The notes under the pieces were generated by a model, which had not been told where the DNA came from, did not search any database, and worked only from the letters and a program-made list of their open reading frames with translations. From the NCBI GenBank assembly GCA_000733415.1, contig KL662191.1, forward strand, positions 6,175,685-6,210,599: DNA of 34,915 nucleotides, given 5' to 3'. This stretch comes from [Leptolyngbya] sp. JSC-1 (GTDB taxonomy: Bacteria; Cyanobacteriota; Cyanobacteriia; Elainellales; Elainellaceae). The translations under genes and the position numbers were made by a program. The first letter of the stretch is position 1; each line of letters starts with the position of its first letter. Of this stretch, positions 8,829-15,309 are shown in pieces.

Positions 8829-9521
8829 ATGTTAAGCGAGCCTGTAACCGAACCCGCCGCTGAATTATCCTCCTCCTCAAGCTTCAACTCAGCAGCCTTG
8901 AGGATTCTGCTCGTCGAGGATGATCCGGTAATGCAGCTTGGGCTAGAGCAGTTTTTCGAGGATTATCCGCAATTCACGATTGTGGGACAGGCAGCGGATG
9001 GATACACCGGCATTGCTGCCGCACATCAACTCCAGCCCGATTTGATTCTGATGGATATTGGCTTGCCCCAGCTTGATGGAATTGCCGCCACCCAACGGAT
9101 TCGAGCCGAACTACCCCAGATTCGTATCGTCATGCTTACCTCCCACACGGCAGATCACGAAATGATGGCAGCCTTATCGAGTGGAGCTGATGCCTATTGC
9201 GTCAAAGGTACGAGTCTAGATCAGCTCGAAGTCGCGATTGCCTCAGCCCAAGAAGGAGCCATCTACCTCGATCCGCAAATCGCCCGCCGCGTGCTCAGCC
9301 ACCTCAGACCTGCTCCCAGCGAACCCAAAAGCCGACTCTCGGCCCGCGAACTCGATGTGCTGCGATTAATCGTCGAAGGCAAAAGCAATCCAGAAATCGC
9401 CGCTGCTCTTTACCTCAGCCTCAGTACGGTCAAGTGTCACGTCCGCTCGATTATGGACAAGCTAGTTGTGGATGACCGAGTGCAGGCAGCGGTGGTGGCG
9501 CTGCGGTCGGGGTTGGTTTGA
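8829..9521 (+). CDS. NarL/FixJ-family response regulator
   Basis: A 230-residue DNA-binding response regulator. An N-terminal Ser-rich leader is followed by a receiver domain (RILLVEDDPVMQLGL; phospho-acceptor Asp in LILMDIGLPQLDGI, near residue 76; Thr in MLTSHTADH; switch Lys in YCVKGTS) and a C-terminal LuxR-type helix-turn-helix (SARELDVLRLIVEGKSNPEI, then LSTVKCHVRSIMDKL). ATG at 8829 is preferred over the frame start at 8763 because CAGGAGA precedes it at good spacing and the extra 22 residues are not family-like. It probably receives phosphate from the divergent kinase at 6999-8534 and may bind the inverted repeats between them. Confidence 0.9.
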   Translation: MLSEPVTEPAAELSSSSSFNSAALRILLVEDDPVMQLGLEQFFEDYPQFTIVGQAADGYTGIAAAHQLQPDLILMDIGLPQLDGIAATQRIRAELPQIRIVMLTSHTADHEMMAALSSGADAYCVKGTSLDQLEVAIASAQEGAIYLDPQIARRVLSHLRPAPSEPKSRLSARELDVLRLIVEGKSNPEIAAALYLSLSTVKCHVRSIMDKLVVDDRVQAAVVALRSGLV

Positions 9522-9531
9522 GGGCCATCTC

Positions 9532-9566
9532 CCCCATCTCCCTCACCTTCCCCATCTCCCTCACCT
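9532..9566. repeat. 18-bp-period C-rich direct repeat
   Basis: CCCCATCTCCCTCACCT occurs at 9532-9548 and again at 9550-9566, with a partial copy just before. It fills the short gap between the convergent response regulator and chelatase genes. Probably slipped-strand expansion; no terminator hairpin is seen. Confidence 0.8.
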
Positions 9567-9567
9567 C

Positions 9568-10740
9568 CTAATGATGCGAATGATGGTGCCCATGCGAATG
9601 ATCATGATGGTGATGATGGTGGTGCTCGTGGTGATGTACGGCTAGAGCGGGATTGACTGACAGGGCTTGTTCAGATAGCAGAGCGCCAATATGCTCATTG
9701 GCCCAAGCGGCCGCCATTTGCAGAAATTCGGGATGGTCGTTGACGCAGGGCATCTGCACATAGTTGACCTCAGGGTGCTTCCGCTGCAAGGCATGGATAA
9801 TGTGGTCCACATCCAGTAGGGTTTCGTGATTTTCGGTGGCGAACCCAATCGGCATAAACACAAGGGCAGTTGCGCCCAGATCGATCAGGTTTCTAGCGGC
9901 CAGCTCGACGTTGGGTTGGGTCCATTCGATCAGGGGGGTTTGATGGTTGAGCCAGCCTACCGAAATCAGCGGATAGCGGTTGATCAGCCGTTCGCGCACC
10001 TGGTCGTACAGTTTCTGGCTTTCGTCGATGCCGGAGGTAAAGCCTTTGGCCTTGTGGGGACAGCCGTGGTTCATCAGCACAATCCCGATCTGAGACGGCA
10101 AGTGGGCTACGGCCAGCTCCTCGGCTACTTTTTCCTCCACCAGACGGGCCAGCAAATCAAGGTAATCGGGGCGGTCGTAGAAGGACGGAATATATCGCAG
10201 ACCTTTCACCCAATGCTCGCTGTCGTTTGCCCTATCTGCCAGGGCTTTGTTCACCTGCTCGACGGCAATTCCGCTAGTAAAGATTGAATCCACCACCAGC
10301 AGGGGATAAATCAGGATTTTGTCAAACCCGGCGGCCTGAACCTCGGCTAGAACCTGCTTCGGCAAAAACGGAGCGCAGAAGTTGAAGGCTTTGAAGACGC
10401 GCACCCGCTCGCCCCATTTTTCCTGTAAATGCTGCTCGATCCCAGCCCGCTGCTTCTCAAAAATGGCGTTGTGGGGAGAAATGAAGTTGCCATGCTGGTG
10501 CTGCCATTCGTGCAGGTCAAACATTGCCAGCAGTTTCGCTAAACTCGGATAGATCCAGGTCGGTACGGGCGCAAATTTGGCGGTGAGCAGGTTGAGCGCT
10601 TGCTCGTTGTAGTTGGCGAAATCTTCGTAGCTTTCCACTTCGCCATAGCCCATCAGCAGTACTGCTACCCGATCGGATGGGGGATTAGACAAAGACGGAG
10701 ACTGTTCGAGTTTTTCCGGGGTTGCAACCACGCTTGGCAC
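9568..10740 (-). CDS. Ferrochelatase-like (HemH superfamily) protein with poly-His tail
   Basis: A 390-residue class II chelatase-fold protein. The family pattern is clear: VAVLLMGYGEVESYEDF at the start, YPLLVVDSIFTSG, LMNHGCPHKAKG with the catalytic-type His near residue 224, and IGFATENHETLLDVD, matching the DHxETLxELD metal-site motif of ferrochelatases with an Asn-His variation. Canonical ferrochelatase inserts iron into protoporphyrin IX. This sequence is divergent, so another metal or tetrapyrrole, or a non-enzymatic metal role, is possible. The last ~22 residues contain about 17 His with Asp, Glu, Ser and Gly: a metal-binding tail in place of the chlorophyll-binding-like extension of the main cyanobacterial HemH. 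The start is GTG. It is divergent from a small membrane-anchored protein. Confidence 0.75.
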   Translation of the reverse strand: MPSVVATPEKLEQSPSLSNPPSDRVAVLLMGYGEVESYEDFANYNEQALNLLTAKFAPVPTWIYPSLAKLLAMFDLHEWQHQHGNFISPHNAIFEKQRAGIEQHLQEKWGERVRVFKAFNFCAPFLPKQVLAEVQAAGFDKILIYPLLVVDSIFTSGIAVEQVNKALADRANDSEHWVKGLRYIPSFYDRPDYLDLLARLVEEKVAEELAVAHLPSQIGIVLMNHGCPHKAKGFTSGIDESQKLYDQVRERLINRYPLISVGWLNHQTPLIEWTQPNVELAARNLIDLGATALVFMPIGFATENHETLLDVDHIIHALQRKHPEVNYVQMPCVNDHPEFLQMAAAWANEHIGALLSEQALSVNPALAVHHHEHHHHHHHDHSHGHHHSHH

Positions 10741-10841
10741 CTCTGCTTCTTCGTAATTAGGTCAACAGCAGCGAATCCCCACCAGTGGTAGTTTGTTGGG
10801 ATGACTGGCATTGGATTTCGTCACGCTAGTCTGAACGTCCT

Positions 10842-10874
10842 CTAGCCTATCATCCCCCTAGGGGGGATAGCTAG
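10842..10874. promoter_or_regulatory. Inverted repeat centred on CCCCCTAGGGGG
   Basis: Arms CTAG, CTATC and CCCCCT on the left are mirrored by AGGGGG, GATAG and CTAG on the right, with only short interruptions (C and AT) in the left arm. The centre is a perfect 12-base palindrome at 10854-10865. It lies between the divergent chelatase gene and the gene at 10992. It could be an operator or a cruciform; a terminator is unlikely because no T-run follows. Confidence 0.5.
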
Positions 10875-10991
10875 TTTATTACAAATATCTACCTTCAGAG
10901 GGATAGGCATGGGTGCTGTAAATTACTTCAAACGTAACTGTAGCAACAGGTTAGGAGTTAAAGTGCATGTAGGTGATTCTGGATCCGCGCT

Positions 10992-11429
10992 ATGACAAGA
11001 GGTTTATTATGGCTGCCGCTGCTGGCAGTGTTTTGCTGGCTGGCTTGGGCGGGTTGGAATGAATTTCAAAAGCTGGAAGCCTATCGCTCTTGGGCCAGCC
11101 AATTTGACCATGCCAAATACGACATCTATGCAGTTTTAGGGCAAACAGGCAGCGAGCTGACCTGGGGGAAACCGTCACGTCGGGGGCCTCTGAACCTGCA
11201 AACTTTCTCTTTACATCAGGTAGAGGCCATTCAGTTACGGATTGACAATCAAGTTGTGGACCCAACGGTGGATCTAGACGCAGTACCAGCAGGTAAAACT
11301 ATCGCTCTGGAATTTCAGTTCGCAGATGCAGAGACCATTGCTGTCCCGTTTACAGATGGCTCTCTCGCAGCTCAGTGGGCCAACCATCTCCAGACCGACT
11401 GGCAAACCTTACGCCAACCCCAGGCTTAG
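10992..11429 (+). CDS. Small membrane-anchored protein of unknown function
   Basis: A 145-residue protein starting MTRGLLWLPLLAVFCWLAWAG, a single N-terminal hydrophobic helix that acts as signal anchor or uncleaved signal. The rest (about residues 28-145) is a soluble alpha/beta region with a Trp-rich beginning and a regular pattern of short strands (VEAIQLRIDNQVV, KTIALEFQFADAETIAVPF), ending in a helix (AAQWANHLQTDWQTLRQ). I do not recognise a named domain; the look is of a conserved cyanobacterial hypothetical protein. The soluble part would face the periplasm or thylakoid lumen if topology follows the positive-inside rule. It is divergent from the chelatase, so a shared role is possible but unproven. 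Confidence 0.65.
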   Translation: MTRGLLWLPLLAVFCWLAWAGWNEFQKLEAYRSWASQFDHAKYDIYAVLGQTGSELTWGKPSRRGPLNLQTFSLHQVEAIQLRIDNQVVDPTVDLDAVPAGKTIALEFQFADAETIAVPFTDGSLAAQWANHLQTDWQTLRQPQA

Positions 11430-11498
11430 ATGAATCTGCTCCATTAAACTTGCTTTACTTGGATTTGGGCGATTAGCTCGGAAACAATTGCTGAGCCG

Positions 11499-11575
11499 GA
11501 GAACAACCAGAGAACAACCAGAGAACAACCAGAGAACAACCAGAGAACAACCAGAGAACAGCCGGAGAACAGCAG
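11499..11575. repeat. 11-bp tandem repeat, seven copies
   Basis: GAGAACAACCA is repeated exactly five times (11499-11553), followed by two variants, GAGAACAGCCG and GAGAACAGCAG. The period is 11 bases, about one helical turn. Purine/C-rich composition gives one strand nearly free of T. It lies 70 bases after the gene at 10992-11429 and is not within any supported coding frame. Confidence 0.95.
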
Positions 11576-11586
11576 AGCGGACAGCC

Positions 11587-11666
11587 TGTTAAGGTTTTTG
11601 TCATGTTGAAGTTGTGATTCAACAAAAACCGATTGAATTAGTCACTAAAGTTGGCAAACCTTAACA
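11587..11666. repeat. Nested inverted repeat (foldback)
   Basis: The outer arms TGTTAAGGTTT (11587-11597) and AAACCTTAACA (11656-11666) are perfect reverse complements. Inside, GGTTTTTG and TTGAA pair with TTCAA and CAAAAACC (11593-11630) as a competing hairpin. This is a two-state fold that could act as a structured RNA, attenuator or relic of a small mobile element. Confidence 0.75.
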
Positions 11667-11891
11667 TGTAGGATGGAGTGCTAGTTTCTGAGCTGCCGCC
11701 TGACTACACAGACGACCGTAATTCCCCGAGTTTTCCACTAAATTTTTGCTATCGTCACACTCAGTAATTTTTCTTTACTAGTGCTTAAAATGTATAGGGT
11801 TTTACCTTGCTTTTAGATGCTCTGCGTTAGGTGAGGAGCTGGCGGCCAAATTGCCTAGTGCTTCTTTGAGGGTTACAGTTTAGGATGATTC

Positions 11892-12003
11892 TACAGCCTT
11901 TTTCAGGCTAGTGAAGTACGAAAAACGGGGTGCAGGGGCAGTGCCCCTGCGTGGGGGCGAAGCCCTCACACCCCCATACTTCACATGAGTGAAAAACGCT
12001 GTA
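11892..12003 (-). mobile_element. TA-bounded MITE-like element, copy 1
   Basis: A 112-base element bounded by TA. The left end reads TACAGCCTTTTTCA and the right end is the reverse complement of TACAGCGTTTTTCA (one mismatch). Inside are a subterminal inverted pair (GTGAAGTA and TACTTCAC) and perfect small hairpins (GCAGGGGC-AGT-GCCCCTGC). A second copy lies in opposite orientation at 28875-28967. TA-bounded short TIRs are the hallmark of non-autonomous relatives of IS630/Tc1-mariner elements; no transposase of that type is in the window. Confidence 0.8.
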
Positions 12004-12407
12004 GATGTTTTATACCAGGTGTTGAAAATACCGGCACCGGTCATGGTAAAAGCTGATAATTGATTAATAATTGCATGATCATTTGGATAGCTAACATAAT
12101 CAACCATTGAGATTGATTGAGATTGGAAGCGTGGGTTCCCCCTGGCAGGAGTTGGATCTGAGGCATTGCTTGTAGGTTTAATTTGCTAATGTTTCCCTAT
12201 TAAATTGAAGTGTCTGAGGTTCCCTGGTTTAGTTGCTTTGCTCAGTTGTTTGGCCTAATTGCCTCTTATCTGCTGGTTTCGCTTAGTTTCAGTTGAATCG
12301 AGTTGCAGGTAAGCAATCTAGATCATGGCCTGGATTGGTCGCGTGATTCCCCAAATTTTTGGAGTTGCAATTCTTTGAGAGGTTAGAGCGAAGAATTGTG
12401 CACTGTG

Positions 12408-12821
12408 ATGGCATGGTTCTGTACTAACGCCCTTTTCATGACAAATACTCGTGGATTTTACATCCGCAACGTCTGGCCGCCTTGTCTCTGGGTATTCTCG
12501 TTTGGGCTGCAAACTGTGGTGATCTGCACGGCTCAATCGCCCTTTCCCTTCATTGCGATCAGCCAACTGCCCCACAGCTTGTTGTTCTGTAGCCAGAGCG
12601 ATCAGTGGTTGCTGCCAGGAAGTAATCCCGTTGGCCTTGTAGAAGCCATTGTTGAGTTCCTGCATCGGCTGAACATGGAGGCATTACGAATAGGGGCGTG
12701 CAGTAGGCAGGTGGTGACCACGGGGGTGAAACAGCAAGCAATACCGATCAGTCGAGAAGTCAATCGAGAAGTCGGATCGCTGAGTTTGATTGGTTGCAGC
12801 CCATTCCACCAGACACGATGA
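12408..12821 (+). CDS. Possible small protein overlapping the GGDEF-EAL start
   Basis: A doubtful 137-codon frame. Its TGA overlaps the ATG of the downstream GGDEF-EAL gene (ATGA), the classic arrangement for translational coupling, and the downstream gene has no Shine-Dalgarno of its own. The translation has a hydrophobic N-terminal third (VWPPCLWVFSFGLQTVVIC) and no domain I recognise. It is Cys- and Ser-rich and lacks a clear ribosome site, and the opposite strand is also partly open, so it may be fortuitous. The start could be ATG at 12408 or 12438, or TTG at 12396. Confidence 0.25.
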   Translation: MAWFCTNALFMTNTRGFYIRNVWPPCLWVFSFGLQTVVICTAQSPFPFIAISQLPHSLLFCSQSDQWLLPGSNPVGLVEAIVEFLHRLNMEALRIGACSRQVVTTGVKQQAIPISREVNREVGSLSLIGCSPFHQTR

Positions 12822-15286
12822 AACACAACAAACGCCATAGGATTCGTCTCCCATTCAGTACTGCGCTGCCACTGTTGCTGATTGGCTGCGGCTGGTATGC
12901 GGTGGTTTCTCAGAGTCAAAGCCTGGAGCAGGCCACAATTGAAACCTATCAAAAAGCCCAGCTTGAAGTGGTCCGCAGTATGGCCAGGGCAGCCCGCACC
13001 TACATCACGCGCGAATTAGAGCTGCGCCCTCAGGCCGTCCATGAGATTGAACAGGAAGTGCTGGACTACTTCGTCAAACCCACCCGGATTGGTACCACGG
13101 GAGATGCCTGGATCTACTCGCCCAACTATGTAGTGTTTGATGAAAGCGAAGATTTTCCAGAGGAATATCAAGGCAAAAGTATTGCGCTGATCTTTGCCCT
13201 GCAACGGCGGCATGGTGCTTGGCACTACGAGGAGATGACGCAAGCGGTGATGCAAGGCCGGGAGGGCGTTGGTTGGTATGTCTGGCAGCCAAATAAATCC
13301 ATCGAATCTACTCCCTGGTGGGAGTGGCTGACCCAAGATGCTGGACGAGAAATTGCTGCCTGGAGTCCAGTGGTGGTGTTCCCGGATACGGATCGGGAAA
13401 AAATCTGGGTCGTAGGGGTGTCGGCCATGCTGCCGGAGCTGATGCAGATGAACGGAGCCTATGCCCAGATCCAGAACTCGATCTTGACGATGGGTGTGAT
13501 GACCATAGCCGTGCTGCTGCTAATGGTGTTGCTGCGCCACAGCCGAGTAGCTTTAGAAACCAGCGAAGCTCACTACCGCGCCATTGTGGAAGACCAGATG
13601 GAGATGATCTGCCGGTTTCGCTGTGATGGCACCCTGACGTTTGTGAATCAAGCCTATGCCGATACGTTTGGGATTACGCCCGAAACCTTGCGGCGAGCCA
13701 ACGTGTTTGATTTGATTCCCCGAGCTGATCTGCCCAAGCTGCTGTTGCAGCTCGCCAATCTGAGTGTGGCTCAGCCGACCTACAGCTCGGAACGACGGAT
13801 CATCACTCCAGATCAGCAGTGGCGCTGGCAGCAGTGGACGGATCGGGCGATTTTTAACCATCGCGGGCAGGTGGTGGAAATTCAGTCGGTAGGGCGAGAT
13901 ATTACCGAACGCAAACTCTACGAGGCGGAAATCGAACGGCTGGCCTTTACCGATCCACTCACTGGTTTAGCCAATCGCCGTCGTCTCTACGACTTGGGGC
14001 AAGCCTCACTGCGGGCCTCTGCAACTCAACCCAGCCCGGTGGCGCTGATTTATCTCGACCTTGACCGCTTTAAGCCAATCAACGACACTCTGGGCCATGA
14101 TGCGGGCGATGAGCTGCTGATCCAGGTGGCGGAACGACTGCGAGCCTGTATCCGAGAGGGTGATACTTTGGCGCGGCTGGGAGGCGATGAGTTTGCCATT
14201 TTGTTGGCAGCCAGTGAACTGAATGACGCCAAACGGATTGCCGAGCGGATTTTGGTAGCGCTGAATCAGCCGTTCCATCTGCGGGGCCACGCCATTCAGA
14301 TCGGATGCAGCTTGGGGATTGCCACAACCATTGCCGCAACCATTACCATGACAGGCAGCGAAATGCCGTTTAGTGAACTGCTGACCCAGGCTGATATTGC
14401 TATGTATCGGGCTAAATCTCAGGGCCGAGGCAACTATGCGGTGTTTGATGCCCTGATGCATGCGGAAACCCTCACCCGTCGCCAGCTCGAAACCGACTTG
14501 CAGCATGTGATCCAGCAAGACCAACTGCGGGTTTACTATCAGCCAATTGTTTCACTGACTAGCTACGAAATTTTAGGATTTGAGGCGGTGGTGCGCTGGC
14601 AGCATCCCCGTCGGGGTCTACTCACGCCTGCCGAGTTTCTGCCGGTAGCTGAGGAACTGGGGCTGAATCTCCCGATCGAGCGTTGGGTGTTGCGGCAAGC
14701 CTGTCGCCAAATTGCCCGCTGGCAAAGTCGCTATTCGACGGGTACCCATTTGCTGGTCAGCATCAATCTGTCGGATAAGCATCTGGCCCAGCCGGATATG
14801 GTGGACTATCTGAAAACCCTGCTGCACGAAACCCGGATTTCACCCGCTAACCTGATGCTAGAAATCACCGAAGATGTCGTGATTCAGCACTTTGAGACTG
14901 CCATTGCCGTGCTTACCCGTTTGCGGCAGCTCGGAGTTCAAATCGGCTTGGATGATTTTGGTACCGGCTACTCGTCCCTCAGCTATCTGCATCGGTTCCC
15001 GGTAGACATGCTCAAGATCGACCGCTCCTTTATGCAGATGATTAGCCGCCCCAGTCGCAATAGCCCCAAAAATGGCCAAATGGTGCGCTCGATTGCGCTG
15101 CTGGCTGAAAGCCTCGGTATTCCCACCATTGCCGAAGGGATTGAAACCCTCGACCAACTAACTCAACTGCGGGCGCTTCACTGTAGCTACGGCCAGGGCT
15201 ATTTCTTTGCCGAACCCTTAAACCAATTTGCCGTCGAAGATTTCTTGAAATGCTATAACCATGAGAAATTGAGACTGAGAAGTTAA
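12818..15286 (+). CDS. PAS-GGDEF-EAL c-di-GMP signalling protein
   Basis: An 822-residue inner-membrane protein for c-di-GMP turnover. A first transmembrane helix (~15-33) is followed by a ~185-residue extracytoplasmic sensor region (with the pattern GDAWIYSPNYVVFDESEDF), a second helix (~219-237), a PAS domain (~246-365), GGDEF (LTGLANRRRLYDL; intact RLGGDEFAILLA near residue 455, preceded by the REGD inhibitory I-site) and EAL (FEAVVRWQHP near 589, INLS, LEITE, DDFGTGYSSL, LKIDRSF, AEGIET). The EAL signature reads EAV, conservative; other catalytic residues appear present, so both activities are possible. ATG 12818 is preferred to TTG 12794; it overlaps an upstream frame by ATGA. ClC follows 23 bases later, possibly co-transcribed. 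Confidence 0.9.
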   Translation: MKHNKRHRIRLPFSTALPLLLIGCGWYAVVSQSQSLEQATIETYQKAQLEVVRSMARAARTYITRELELRPQAVHEIEQEVLDYFVKPTRIGTTGDAWIYSPNYVVFDESEDFPEEYQGKSIALIFALQRRHGAWHYEEMTQAVMQGREGVGWYVWQPNKSIESTPWWEWLTQDAGREIAAWSPVVVFPDTDREKIWVVGVSAMLPELMQMNGAYAQIQNSILTMGVMTIAVLLLMVLLRHSRVALETSEAHYRAIVEDQMEMICRFRCDGTLTFVNQAYADTFGITPETLRRANVFDLIPRADLPKLLLQLANLSVAQPTYSSERRIITPDQQWRWQQWTDRAIFNHRGQVVEIQSVGRDITERKLYEAEIERLAFTDPLTGLANRRRLYDLGQASLRASATQPSPVALIYLDLDRFKPINDTLGHDAGDELLIQVAERLRACIREGDTLARLGGDEFAILLAASELNDAKRIAERILVALNQPFHLRGHAIQIGCSLGIATTIAATITMTGSEMPFSELLTQADIAMYRAKSQGRGNYAVFDALMHAETLTRRQLETDLQHVIQQDQLRVYYQPIVSLTSYEILGFEAVVRWQHPRRGLLTPAEFLPVAEELGLNLPIERWVLRQACRQIARWQSRYSTGTHLLVSINLSDKHLAQPDMVDYLKTLLHETRISPANLMLEITEDVVIQHFETAIAVLTRLRQLGVQIGLDDFGTGYSSLSYLHRFPVDMLKIDRSFMQMISRPSRNSPKNGQMVRSIALLAESLGIPTIAEGIETLDQLTQLRALHCSYGQGYFFAEPLNQFAVEDFLKCYNHEKLRLRS

Positions 15287-15309
15287 AACTTAAAAACTAA
15301 AAACGATTC

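Larger units (their letters stand above)
11430..12407. other. Repeat-rich intergenic region
   Basis: Almost 1 kb without a supported gene. It holds an 11-bp tandem array (11499-11575), a nested inverted repeat (11587-11666) and a MITE-like element (11892-12003). The remainder is AT-rich with no recognisable coding, tRNA or rRNA sequence. Confidence 0.7.

Noticed and set aside
11880..12107. 75-codon reverse frame and a 106-codon forward frame at 28815-29135 that share a peptide
   Set aside because: The shared peptide comes from the MITE copies they cross; the frames are not conserved genes.
12318..12665. 115-codon reverse frame between the MITE and the GGDEF-EAL gene
   Set aside because: No ribosome site, no recognisable motif, and it overlaps the slightly better supported forward frame.
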